Origin: an aff. Roholtiella sp. LEGE 12411
GTDB taxonomy: Bacteria; Cyanobacteriota; Cyanobacteriia; Cyanobacteriales; Nostocaceae
DNA length: 61,273 bases
Reading direction: 5' to 3'
NCBI RefSeq assembly: GCF_015206995.1
Contig: NZ_JADEXR010000022.1
Span: forward strand, 1-61,273
Shown: one piece after another, positions 44,780-53,651 of the stretch
Position numbering within the stretch: the stretch's first letter is position 1
How the letters are laid out: each line of letters opens with the position of its first letter
Translations under genes and position numbers: made by a program
The notes under the pieces: generated by a model
Told to the model about the DNA's origin: nothing
The model's database searches: none
The model's input: the letters and a program-made list of their open reading frames with translations, nothing else

Positions 44780-46468
44780 ATGCCCGAAAATAAATCAAAG
44801 TTTTTAGTTCCTGCTGTTGCCGCTGCTGTAGTTGTGGCAGGAAGTGTAGCAGCTTATATGTATTTTAAAGGCCCATTAGGGGATAGTTCTGGCGCTCTGG
44901 ACAGCGCTAAAGTGATACCTTCAACAGCATTGTTTGCAACTTATATTACCACTGATTCTCAAGCTTGGGCAAAGTTGCAGCAGTTTGGTACTCCAGAAGC
45001 GCAAAAGTTAGTGGCAAAAGGTCTGGAAGACTTCAATAAAGACATGTTCCCTGATAGTAACATTTCCTACGAAAAAGACATAAAACCTTGGGTTGGTGGT
45101 GTAATGATTGCTGTACTGCCACCAAATCCAACCAAACCAGCGCAACAGAAAGGGCCTTCTGGCGCACCTAATACACCAATAAATATACAGCAGGAACCCA
45201 ATATCCTGATGGTTGTAGGTATTAAAGACAAACTAAGTGCCTTAAATTTTGCTAATAAATTAAAGTCGCAAAAAGGAGTCAAAATCCAGGAATCTGACTA
45301 CCAAGGTCAAAAAATTACAGAAACTATAGAAAATGGTAAACCGACATACAGTGTTGTTTTGAATAATAGCCATGTGGTATTTTCTCCCGAAAAGCAAGCT
45401 GTAGAAAAGGCAATCGACACCTTTAAAGGGCAGCCCTCCTTTGCCAGTAAAGAAGGTGCAAGTAGCATTATTGCCAAAAGTGTGGATGTCAAAAACACGC
45501 TGGCTCAAATTTATGTCCCGGACTATGCCGGCATGGTACAGCAATTGCTAGCTCAAAGTCCGCAGGGGACAAAGTTACCGCCACAAACCCTGACGCAACT
45601 GAAGCAGGTGAAATCGATGGTGGCGGGTATTGGTGTTGATGATGCAGGAGTGCGGGTAAAAGCGATCGCCAATTTAGACCCGCAACTTAGCAAATTCCAA
45701 TATCAAACGACTCCCGCGAAGATAGTAGGGCAATTTCCCACTGAGACTTTTGCTTTAGTTAGTGGACAGGGCATCAGCAGTGGCTGGCAAACGCTAGTAG
45801 AACAGTCAAAGGATTACCCGGAATTTAAGCAAGTAGTAGAACAGGCACGTGGGCAATTGAAATTGGTCAATATTGACCTAGATAAAGAGGTTTTTGGATG
45901 GATGAATGGGGAATTTGCCTTCGCTGCTATTCCATCCGATCAGGGTGTGTTGAAGAGTGTTGGTTTTGGAGGAGCTTTAGTATTTGATACTAGCGATCGC
46001 AAAACAGCAGAAGGCACCTTCACGAAATTGGATACCCTCGCCAAAACACAACAAATCAATATCGCCAAAAGAAATATCGGTGGTAAAGACGTAACTGAAT
46101 GGCAAATACCCCAACAAGGAGCTTTATTAGCGCATGGTTGGCTGGATCAAGATACCTTATTTGTGGCTATTGGTGGCCCTGTTGCTGAGGCCGTTGCAGA
46201 TCGCAAAAGTCAATCTCTTGACAATAGCGACACTTTCAAAAATATTACTGGTTCTTTACAAAAGCCCAACGGCGGTTATTTCTACTTAGACATGGATAAA
46301 ACTTTATCCTTGGTAAATCGTTTTGCGGCACAAGGTCAACCCATTGCGCCTGAAGCCAATGCCATCCTGACTTCCATTCGTGGTCTTGGTGTTACTGCTA
46401 CTAGCCCGGATAAATCCACTAGTGAATTGGAGATGTTGTTAGCTCTCAAACCAAATACTACAAAATAG
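44780..46468 (+). CDS. DUF3352 family protein
   Basis: A 562-residue protein with one membrane segment at residues 8-29 (KFLVPAVAAAVVVAGSVAAYMYF) and a large outside or lumenal part with the DUF3352 pattern (VIPSTALFATYITTDSQAWAKL, KPWVGGVMIAVL, FASKEGASSIIAKS, FGWMNGEFAFAAIPSD, GGYFYLDMDKTL). The function of this family, common in cyanobacteria, is unknown. A Pro/Gln-rich loop (about 113-136) separates two parts. It has its own promoter region and converges with mscL. Confidence 0.85.
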   Translation: MPENKSKFLVPAVAAAVVVAGSVAAYMYFKGPLGDSSGALDSAKVIPSTALFATYITTDSQAWAKLQQFGTPEAQKLVAKGLEDFNKDMFPDSNISYEKDIKPWVGGVMIAVLPPNPTKPAQQKGPSGAPNTPINIQQEPNILMVVGIKDKLSALNFANKLKSQKGVKIQESDYQGQKITETIENGKPTYSVVLNNSHVVFSPEKQAVEKAIDTFKGQPSFASKEGASSIIAKSVDVKNTLAQIYVPDYAGMVQQLLAQSPQGTKLPPQTLTQLKQVKSMVAGIGVDDAGVRVKAIANLDPQLSKFQYQTTPAKIVGQFPTETFALVSGQGISSGWQTLVEQSKDYPEFKQVVEQARGQLKLVNIDLDKEVFGWMNGEFAFAAIPSDQGVLKSVGFGGALVFDTSDRKTAEGTFTKLDTLAKTQQINIAKRNIGGKDVTEWQIPQQGALLAHGWLDQDTLFVAIGGPVAEAVADRKSQSLDNSDTFKNITGSLQKPNGGYFYLDMDKTLSLVNRFAAQGQPIAPEANAILTSIRGLGVTATSPDKSTSELEMLLALKPNTTK

Positions 46469-46477
46469 GAGAATTAA

Positions 46478-46545
46478 GGATTAGGGATCAAATATTGAGT
46501 ATTAAAAAAGAATTCAGTTCCTATATTCTTTCCAGTCCCTAATCC
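46478..46545. terminator. Inverted repeat between convergent DUF3352 and mscL genes
   Basis: ggattaggga (46478-46487) is the perfect complement of tccctaatcc (46536-46545), separated by 48 bp. The position between convergent genes suggests a shared transcript end. The arms are also the GATTAGGGA type of dispersed repeat, and no U-tract follows, so confidence is low. Confidence 0.35.
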
Positions 46546-46556
46546 CGAATCTACAC

Positions 46557-46988
46557 TTATAAAATCTGATTATTCCGAGATTCCAAGGTCTGTGTCAGTC
46601 TATCCAACGCACCAGTCAATCTTTCCTGCGCTACAAGGTTAGAGTCTGGTGGAGAATCACCAGCGACTTCTTCTTGCCTCTTGAATCGTTGTAAGGCTTG
46701 AATTACTAAAAATAAAATCAAAGCAAGGATTAGAAAGTCAACTATTGAGCCGAGAAACTTACCGATCGCGATTCCCGGCCCAATGGTGATTGTTCTCCAG
46801 TCTTTGCCACTCAAACTCACCAAGGGGTTAATTAATGGCATGATCACATCCTCTACAAAGGAGGTGATAATCTTGCCAAAAGCACTACCAATAATCACAG
46901 CGATCGCCAAGTCAACTACATTGCCTTTGAGAGCAAATTCTTGAAAATCTCTTAAAAAGCCACTTGCCCTTCTTCTTGCTCTTGCCAT
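46557..46988 (-). CDS. mscL: Large-conductance mechanosensitive channel MscL
   Basis: A 143-residue homopentameric channel that releases solutes on osmotic downshock. The N-terminal helix (SGFLRDFQEFALKGNVVDLAIAVIIGSAFGKIITSFV) contains the pore-lining first membrane helix with its family sequence; the periplasmic loop is short, the second helix follows (FLGSIVDFLILALILFLVIQAL), and the C-terminal cytoplasmic bundle ends the protein. The frame runs to 47033, but MARARRRASGFLRDF at 46988 is the family-like start. Length is slightly above E. coli MscL. Confidence 0.93.
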   Translation of the reverse strand: MARARRRASGFLRDFQEFALKGNVVDLAIAVIIGSAFGKIITSFVEDVIMPLINPLVSLSGKDWRTITIGPGIAIGKFLGSIVDFLILALILFLVIQALQRFKRQEEVAGDSPPDSNLVAQERLTGALDRLTQTLESRNNQIL

Positions 46989-47301
46989 AATCTTGTATCG
47001 ATAAGTTTGTAGTAGTCTTCTTGTAAATGACACTTACGCTCTTGCCATCTCTGCTGAGATAGATTTTGTTAAGTACCGAAATTTTACCAGTCTTGAATAA
47101 ATTTCTCTGATAAAAATATATTCGATATCAGTGTGATTCTTAACAGATGTAAGTCACGTTTATCTGCAAATGTCAAGCTTCTATGCTAATCAGTAGCAAG
47201 TCAGGGCAGGCAAACTGCCGTTATCCAATTCAATTTACTTCTAGACTGACTTGCAGCAAGTATGTCATAAGTAGAAAAAGCTATTCAACGCAAACTGATT
47301 T
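46989..47301. other. Divergent promoter gap, nothing else seen
   Basis: About 310 bp between mscL and the methyltransferase gene, divergently transcribed. It is AT-rich with no strong repeat or gene. Confidence 0.5.
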
Positions 47302-48222
47302 ATGACCGCTGCTGTAAACACTGCCCCTGGTTTTGCTTCCCGCTTGGTAAATGGCATATTGGCCATCAAGCCTTTGGCTAACCTAGCTAAGCATCAAGCC
47401 AGACAAATGATGATTAAACGTGCCGAGAAAATTGGCGTGCCTTGGACGCAAGAAGTCGAGACGCTACAGGCGCGTGATTGGAAAACTGATCTAGCTCAGG
47501 TACAAAATCCTCAGCTTTCCTACCCGGAATATTACTTGCGACCATTCCATGCCTACGAGGGCGGAGACCTCAGTTGGAAAGCTGCTTTTGAGTTGGAAGT
47601 TGCTGCTTGTACCGTCCACGCCGGAATCTGGCAGGATGCTGGAGCACAAGGAGATGCTAAACTACGCCAAAGTTACCACGATATCCTCAAAACGCAAATC
47701 CCTAATCAACCCCAAGATATCCTAGACTTGGCGTGCGGTGTGGGTTTAAGTACCTTTGCCCTGCAAGAAATTTATCCCCATGCCAAAATTACAGGCTTAG
47801 ATTTATCTCCCTATTTCTTAGCCGTTGCCCACTACCGCGCCCAACAAAGTCAGGCTAAAATTAACTGGCTTCATGCCCAAGCTGAATCGACTGGGCTACC
47901 AGATAACTCATTTGATCTAGTCTCCATTTTCTTGATGTGCCACGAATTACCCCATTCAGCAACCCGAAAAATTTTTGCTGAAGTACGGCGTGTGCTACGT
48001 CCAGGTGGCTACTTGGCAATTATGGACATGAATCCCCAGTCTGAAGCTTACAAGAAAATGCCAGCCTACATTTTGACACTGCTCAAAAGTACTGAACCGT
48101 ACTTAGATGAATATTTCGCTTTAGACATTGAGGAAGTTATTGTTCAGGCGGGTTTCCAAACTCCCACTATGACTGCTAACAGTCCCCGTCACCGCACAGT
48201 AATTGCTCAGGTGAGTGGCTAA
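47302..48222 (+). CDS. Class I SAM-dependent methyltransferase
   Basis: A 306-residue protein. Motif I is DILDLACGVGLSTFALQEIYP (about residues 140-160), followed by KITGLDLSPYFL, the post-II segment FDLVSIFLMCHELPH and LRPGGYLAIMDMNP. This is the Methyltransf_11/UbiE-like type. The substrate is not known; the N-terminal about 130 residues (IKPLANLAKHQARQMMIKRAEKIGVPWTQEVETL) are a family-specific domain likely to choose it. Its stop overlaps the start of the PrsW-type protease by 8 bp, so the two are translationally coupled. Confidence 0.83.
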   Translation: MTAAVNTAPGFASRLVNGILAIKPLANLAKHQARQMMIKRAEKIGVPWTQEVETLQARDWKTDLAQVQNPQLSYPEYYLRPFHAYEGGDLSWKAAFELEVAACTVHAGIWQDAGAQGDAKLRQSYHDILKTQIPNQPQDILDLACGVGLSTFALQEIYPHAKITGLDLSPYFLAVAHYRAQQSQAKINWLHAQAESTGLPDNSFDLVSIFLMCHELPHSATRKIFAEVRRVLRPGGYLAIMDMNPQSEAYKKMPAYILTLLKSTEPYLDEYFALDIEEVIVQAGFQTPTMTANSPRHRTVIAQVSG

Positions 48223-49210
48223 TTTCTTCTTACTACTGTGGGCAGTAATGCCCCCAATGCTGCTGCTGGGCTATTACTATTGTCGTATCCCAAATGCCCC
48301 ACCTCTATTACGCTTGCTGTTGTTCTTTATTATTGGGGCAATATCTGGTTTCTGTGCTCTTAGTATCGAATGGATTTTTGAAACTGTATTCAACTGGCTT
48401 GTAAACTGGCAGCAAATTCAGGGATGTTTGGCAACAAGGGGCTGCACATCTGGGCTTGTTGGTGTAGCCTTACGGCAGCTTGTAGAAATAGGGCCAATTG
48501 AAGAAGGTTGCAAGTTGATGGGGGTTATTGTCCCAACCTGCTATCTGCAACGTAGGTATCGATTACTTCCTGCTACCATTTTCCTCTTCACCATAGCTGT
48601 TGCTCTCGGATTCACCGCCCAAGAGAACTGCATTTACATTTTCCACGGCACTGCATCAATTCTTGACCGTAGTATCGGCACGCCAGTCCACGCCATGTTT
48701 TCTGCCCCTTGGGGGTATGCCCTGGCAATATATATTTCTTCCACCATCCGCTTACATCGAGACAGGAAGCTTGTTCCTTGGGCTTGGCTTAATGCTGTAA
48801 TCTGTCATGCCCTAATCAATGTCTTATCTGGTGCTTGGCGTTACTCACCACCCCTACATTACCTTAGCTATGGTTTATTTCCGTTGCTGTTGTGGATGTT
48901 TTGGCGACTGGAGCAATTACTGCGAAGAGTACAAGGCAAAACCCCTATCATCTTGATCTCAGGTTACACACCCCAGCATTGTTACTGGCAGAAGGGTTTA
49001 GTGCTGTTTGCCCTTATACTGGGTGGAAATGCTATTTTTGGGCTGTTTATCCTAGCAAGACAACTTAGCCCTTTGCATTGGTCGCAGATTTTAGACACTG
49101 AGATAATATGGTTTGCACTTAGACAAGTTTCGCAAAATCTTGTTTTCGGAATTTTAGCCTGGGTAGTTTATCGTTATTTGCGACATTCAGCATGTCGTCG
49201 ATATTTTTAA
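48215..49210 (+). CDS. PrsW-family intramembrane protease
   Basis: A 331-residue protein with about eight membrane segments. It has the family glutamate pair in PIEEGCK (E96-E97, K100), the second motif FTAQENCIY (E137-N138), HAMFSAPWG (H159) and CHALINVLSG. These are the conserved intramembrane polar residues of PrsW and related CAAX-protease-like peptidases; PrsW cleaves anti-sigma factor RsiW in Bacillus. No anti-sigma gene is adjacent. It starts with GTG inside the end of the preceding methyltransferase gene, implying a shared function or at least shared expression. Confidence 0.82.
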   Translation: MANFFLLLWAVMPPMLLLGYYYCRIPNAPPLLRLLLFFIIGAISGFCALSIEWIFETVFNWLVNWQQIQGCLATRGCTSGLVGVALRQLVEIGPIEEGCKLMGVIVPTCYLQRRYRLLPATIFLFTIAVALGFTAQENCIYIFHGTASILDRSIGTPVHAMFSAPWGYALAIYISSTIRLHRDRKLVPWAWLNAVICHALINVLSGAWRYSPPLHYLSYGLFPLLLWMFWRLEQLLRRVQGKTPIILISGYTPQHCYWQKGLVLFALILGGNAIFGLFILARQLSPLHWSQILDTEIIWFALRQVSQNLVFGILAWVVYRYLRHSACRRYF

Positions 49211-49242
49211 AATATGATTTAGAAAAATGCTAGAGGGTTTTT

Positions 49243-49359
49243 ATGCAAACAACTCCAGTGCGTTGGACGACTGCTGACTTACAGCTATTTGCAGGCGATC
49301 GCAGAAATCGCTATGAGATTATTGGTGGAGAATTTTTTTGTTTGAAACTAGCATACTGA
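49243..49359 (+). pseudogene. Truncated Uma2-family (DUF820) gene
   Basis: The frame encodes 38 residues, MQTTPVRWTTADLQLFAGD then RNRYEIIGGEFF, and stops after FCLKLAY. The start matches the N-terminus of Uma2/DUF820 putative nucleases, which run to about 190 residues, and are highly multiplied in cyanobacteria. The rest is absent: the following DNA to 49419 is not homologous. It is a decayed remnant created by deletion. Confidence 0.7.
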
Positions 49360-49419
49360 AGCAATTAAATACTACTAAGTAATAAGTAATGGTAAAAATA
49401 ATTACCAATTACGAATTAC

Positions 49420-50292
49420 TTAAACTTTTGCCAAAACAGGCTCATTTATTACGTTATTGACTAAGTTGGATTCTGACTCAGTACAGTAGATTTCGCAGGA
49501 GTTATTAGGACTTTCGATCAGTTTAACTTTATAGAGCATAGCTCCTAATTCCTGGATAGGCGATCGCAGTAAATTACTAATGTAAAGTGCGATATTCTCA
49601 GCAGTGGGAACGACTTGGGCAAAGTAAGCAATATCTTTATTTAGAAAAGTGTGATCGAATTGCTCAAGCACATGACCTTCTACCGCCTGATTCAGAGCAC
49701 CTAAATCAACAATCATCCCAGTGCGCGAATCAATTTGCCCTTTCACAGTGACTTCTAAATGGTAATTGTGTCCGTGACCGTGGGGACGAGCACACTTGCC
49801 GTAAATCTCAGTGTTTTCTTCATCACTGAACTGAGGATGAGCCAGCCGATGAGCGGCGCTAAAATGAGTGCTGATGGTGAGGTAGGATTCCATTCCGTTT
49901 CCCATATAATCTGCCCAAAGTTGAGGATGTTCAAATAACTGCACACGAACTAGAGGCAAGTGAGGTGTTAGCCTTTGCCAGATAATTCGTGCAATATTCT
50001 CAGTTGTGGGCAGAGTTTGCTGAAATTCTACCCACACATCGTTGAGATAACAGAAGTCCAATTGGCTGGTAACTTCCCGTTTAATTACGTGTTTCACGTC
50101 GGACAAGTTCAGCACCATGCCATATTTATCTAATTCCCCAGCAAGGGATATAAATAATACATAGTTATGTCCATGTCCGGGAAATCTAGAGCAAGCACCA
50201 AATTTCTCAATATTCTCGGTTTCACTTAGTTCTGGCAACCAATAGCGATGACTTGCTGAAAACTGAGCACGGCGATTAACAATGCATTGCAT
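49420..50292 (-). CDS. Tandem 6-pyruvoyltetrahydropterin synthase/QueD fusion
   Basis: A 290-residue protein made of two PTPS/QueD domains (about 1-125 and 135-265). Both keep the zinc ligands: H15, H40 and H42 in domain 1; H148, H173 and H175 in domain 2. Both keep the catalytic Cys (C34, C167). Domain 2 has the catalytic Asp-His pair D213-H214 (QFDHTFLN); domain 1 has D79-F80 (QLDFCYLND), so it lacks the catalytic His. Such enzymes make 6-carboxy- or 6-pyruvoyl-tetrahydropterin for queuosine or tetrahydrobiopterin. The family homomultimerises, so domain 1 may have a structural role. There is no partner gene nearby. Confidence 0.87.
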   Translation of the reverse strand: MQCIVNRRAQFSASHRYWLPELSETENIEKFGACSRFPGHGHNYVLFISLAGELDKYGMVLNLSDVKHVIKREVTSQLDFCYLNDVWVEFQQTLPTTENIARIIWQRLTPHLPLVRVQLFEHPQLWADYMGNGMESYLTISTHFSAAHRLAHPQFSDEENTEIYGKCARPHGHGHNYHLEVTVKGQIDSRTGMIVDLGALNQAVEGHVLEQFDHTFLNKDIAYFAQVVPTAENIALYISNLLRSPIQELGAMLYKVKLIESPNNSCEIYCTESESNLVNNVINEPVLAKV

Positions 50293-50427
50293 GAGTATAC
50301 TGATAGAAAAATTTAAAATTTCTTAACCTTTTACTGCTTCCAGCATAAACTAATTTCAGCTGCTTCGCGGAGTCTCAAGTCCAAAGTCCAAAGAAATTAA
50401 TCTTGACTTTTAACCCTTGACTACTAA

Positions 50428-51117
50428 CTACTCAACCGATGCTTGGGCCTCGCAATGCAATCTTTCAGCAATGCGGAATAGTTCTAGACCTGTATGCAAA
50501 TAACGATCATCGTAGCTCAAGGGAAAGTAAGCTAACTCTTCTAGGCCATCTCCAACTTGACTGAGGCTGTAGTAGAGGTGAGCTGCTGCTCTTGCTAAAC
50601 TAGGAGGATTCGGCAGAGAGCGAAGAGTCATTTGTGCCTGCTTGAAGTCATCACGACAAGCTTGTAAGTATTCCTGAAATTCTTCTAACAACTCATCATC
50701 AAAGGGATCGGCAGCTAATTGCTCCATTTGTTCCTCTAGAGAATAAAGAATGCTACAAAGCAGGCGATTAACTGGTTGATAAACTTGTCGCAGCCATTCA
50801 TCGACTTGTTCGTCAGCATCCCGTCCTGTTTGCCGTGTTGCTTTGTAACGCTTTTGAGCATAATTTGTACGCTGTTGGCGATCGCTATTTAATTTTTGAT
50901 AGCTACCTCGTAATTGTTGGTCATAATTGAGACGATTATGAGTATCGCCTAAGACCTCATACGCGGCATTGATACGGATAATTCGCTCTTTATCCGCTGT
51001 TTCCTGATTACTGTCAGGATGAAATAATTTTACCAAGCGGCGATAAGCTTGCTTAATCTCCGCTTGGCTGGCATTTTGACTAACTTTGAGTGTTTCGTAG
51101 TGGTTAGAATCGACCAT
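50428..51117 (-). CDS. J-domain protein
   Basis: A 229-residue protein with an N-terminal J domain (residues 5-68), including H33-P34-D35 (LVKLFHPDSNQE), which stimulates Hsp70 ATPase. There is no Gly/Phe region, zinc finger or C-terminal peptide-binding domain, so it is a type III J protein; residues 70-229 are a helical, acidic tail (DEQVDEWLRQVYQPVNRLL, EEQMEQLAADPFDDELLEEFQEYLQ) that probably selects its client. Such proteins recur in cyanobacteria. It lies 15 bp downstream of the frameshifted cysteine synthase gene on the same strand. Confidence 0.85.
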   Translation of the reverse strand: MVDSNHYETLKVSQNASQAEIKQAYRRLVKLFHPDSNQETADKERIIRINAAYEVLGDTHNRLNYDQQLRGSYQKLNSDRQQRTNYAQKRYKATRQTGRDADEQVDEWLRQVYQPVNRLLCSILYSLEEQMEQLAADPFDDELLEEFQEYLQACRDDFKQAQMTLRSLPNPPSLARAAAHLYYSLSQVGDGLEELAYFPLSYDDRYLHTGLELFRIAERLHCEAQASVE

Positions 51118-51132
51118 TGATCTAATTTATCG

Positions 51133-52091
51133 TTAGCTGACGCTAGCTGCTACTCTTGCCTCTAGGTCTTGGAACAATGGTGTACTTAGATATCTCTCTC
51201 CAAAACTGGGCTGAATCATCACAATTAACCGTCCTTTGTTTTCTTGACGCTGGGCAATTTGAATTGCCGCACATAATGCGGCTCCACTGGAAATACCAGA
51301 TAGTAGCCCTTCTTCTCTTGCCAAACGCCGACCATAAGCGATCGCTTCTTCATCAGTGACCGTAATCACTTCATCAATTAATTTCACTTTTAGCACTTGG
51401 GGAATAAACCCAGCGCCAATTCCTTGAATTTTGTGCGGTCCAGGTCGTCCCCCAGACAAGACTGGACTATTGGCTGGTTCAACAGCGATCGCCTGAAAAC
51501 TCGGCTTGCGTGTTTTAATTACTTCTGCTACACCAGTAATTGTACCACCTGTTCCAACCCCTGCCACAATTATATCAACCTGTCCATCAGTATCTTCCCA
51601 AATTTCCTCAGCTGTCGTTTCTCGATGAACTTTTGCATTAGCTGGATTACGAAACTGTTGCAACATATAAGCATTTGGCATACTGTTAACTATCTCCTGT
51701 GCCAGCCGAATTGCCCCACTCATACCTTCAGCACCTGGTGTTAGTTCTAAGCTCCATAGGCTCGCAACATTGCCCGTCGCTCCCCACTCATTGTTTCGGG
51801 CATTGTCAAAATTAATCGATAACCCTTAGCTGCTGCTGCCATTGCTAGGGCAATTCCTGTATTTCCAGAGGTAGGTTCCACCAAAATTGTCTTCCGGGGA
51901 GTTATTAGTCCCTCTTCCTCGGCGGTATTAATCATGCTTACTCCAATCCGGTCTTTAACTGATGCAGATGGATTCAGACTTTCCAGTTTCACCAAAATCT
52001 GAGCAACACACTCTTCTGCTTGGGGAATACGGTTCAATTGCACTAGGGGTGTACGACCGACAAGTTCTGTAATGTTACGAGCGATTCGCAT
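51133..52091 (-). pseudogene. cysK: Cysteine synthase A, interrupted by a frameshift
   Basis: The two halves together make a complete O-acetylserine sulfhydrylase. The first, 52091-51747, has the PLP lysine K46 in SASVKDR and the [20 protein letters not shown] loop. It ends RAMLRAYGA then stops. The second frame picks up at once with [20 protein letters not shown] and continues through [13 protein letters not shown] to [13 protein letters not shown]. At about 51749-51753 one base (or four) is missing between YGA and LELTP. All catalytic blocks survive. Either the gene is freshly inactivated or the read has an error; cyanobacteria commonly carry several cysteine synthase copies. Confidence 0.88.
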
Positions 52092-52676
52092 AATTAATCC
52101 TTAGTTAATAAGTAATCGGACAGAAATATTTACACATTAGGTTTTAGGCTACATAAGGGTTTCAGGTCGAAATTTGTGTAATTAATTTTGTCTTACTACT
52201 TAGTTATAGTTAATAGACCCATCCGAAAACTCGCAAGCCAATATTTACAAGGCTTTGAGACCAGTCCTTGCAGATTCTGTTTCAACGAAGAAATCAGTGT
52301 TTGATATAGTTACTGATAGTTTAGAGCGGAAAAATACATAGAGGTTGCCCGATGCAAACACAATTTTTAATTAATACTAAGTTATTTCGGTAAGACAAAA
52401 GTTCCAATTCGCATTATTAAATATGCCAAGTAGCCTAAGTATGTTGACGGGTATCATTATGTATAATATTTTAAGTTAAGCTTTGACATCAAAAAATATT
52501 ATGTAAAAATAAAATATTATAGGTTTAAGTAATAAGATTAGCGATCGCCCTTTATAAGTTATATCTCGAAAGCAATCGAATGGTATTGGACGAATTCGTT
52601 TGCAGGAAAGCTGGTTAACCGAGAAGAAATTATCAATCGTGCTTTGACTTTAATCTTATCAGGAGAATCTAGTTAA
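52092..52676. other. Gap with no gene, divergent promoters
   Basis: About 585 bp between the cysteine synthase gene and tlyA. It is AT-rich. A stop-free stretch of 45 codons (52542-52676) ends directly before the tlyA start but has no start codon. One HIP1-like octamer is at about 52540-52548. No repeat was recognised with confidence. Confidence 0.45.
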
Positions 52677-53495
52677 TTGGCTAAACAGCGACTCGACACA
52701 TTATTAGTAGAGCTAAATTTATGTTCTTCTCGCGCCTTAGCACAGAGGCTAATTCAGGCGGGGGAAGTTAGTGTTAATAACCAGGTAGTTGATAAATCTG
52801 GTACAGAAGTTGATATTTCGGCTCAAATTAAGGTTAAGGAGCGATCGCCTTTTGTTTCTAGAGGTGGTGAAAAACTCCTCAAAGCTTTGTCAGTATTTGC
52901 CATTCCTGTAGTAGAACGCATTTGTTTAGATGGGGGCATTTCTACTGGTGGTTTTACTGATTGTCTTTTGCAAGCTGGAGCAAAAAAAGTTTATGGTATT
53001 GATGTCGGTTACGGACAAGTTGACTGGCGTTTACGAAATGATGCGCGGGTGATTTTGCGCGAACGTACCAATTTGCGACAACTAAGGCCAGATGAGTTGT
53101 ATGGGGAAGATGACCCTATTCCTGATTTGGCGGTGGTGGATGTATCGTTTATTTCCTTAACCAAGATTTTACCTGCTTTGTGGCAGCTAACTCAAGCTGA
53201 CCGGGAAGCTGTATTGTTAGTCAAGCCACAGTTTGAAGTCGGAAAATCCCGTGTGGGTAAAAAAGGTGTTGTGCGCGATCCTAACGACCAAGCTGATGCT
53301 ATTTTTCAAGTTTTACAGGCGGCTCAAGAGTTAAAATGGAAATACAAAGGCTTAACCTGGTCGCCGATTACTGGCCCTGCTGGGAATATCGAATATCTTT
53401 TATGGTTGGGAATAAATAGTGAGACACCATCGCCTGATTTAGCGGCAATTAAGCAAATAACACAATCAGCAACAGCCGATTTACGGAAAAATTAA
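52677..53495 (+). CDS. tlyA: TlyA-family rRNA 2'-O-methyltransferase
   Basis: A 272-residue protein with an N-terminal S4 RNA-binding domain (RLDTLLVELNLCSSRALAQRLIQAGEVSVN, residues 4-33) and an FtsJ-like methyltransferase domain: SAM motif ICLDGGISTGGFTDCLLQAG, IDVGYGQVDWRL, VVDVSFISLTKILPAL and LVKPQFEVGKSRVGKKGVVRDP. TlyA 2'-O-methylates cytidines in 16S and 23S rRNA. The start is TTG at 52677 with a caggaga site 12 nt before it. It has also been called hemolysin A on historical grounds. Length is normal. Confidence 0.92.
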   Translation: MAKQRLDTLLVELNLCSSRALAQRLIQAGEVSVNNQVVDKSGTEVDISAQIKVKERSPFVSRGGEKLLKALSVFAIPVVERICLDGGISTGGFTDCLLQAGAKKVYGIDVGYGQVDWRLRNDARVILRERTNLRQLRPDELYGEDDPIPDLAVVDVSFISLTKILPALWQLTQADREAVLLVKPQFEVGKSRVGKKGVVRDPNDQADAIFQVLQAAQELKWKYKGLTWSPITGPAGNIEYLLWLGINSETPSPDLAAIKQITQSATADLRKN

Positions 53496-53651
53496 GCAGG
53501 GCTACCGCCTGACGTTACAGTGAAGGCATAGTCTCCAAAAAAGCATTCCCAGCCGGAGGCTAGGAACAAGATAACGAATGTGGGATAAGCTTTTGCACTA
53601 AAGTTGACACGTATGGGCAAGGCTAAAGCCATGACGCACTATATTAAGACA

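Noticed and set aside
52542-52676. 45 open codons directly before tlyA (…NREEIINRALTLILSGESS)
   Set aside because: No ATG, GTG or usable TTG opens the frame after the preceding stop. It could be a gene remnant but similarity to anything known was not recognised.
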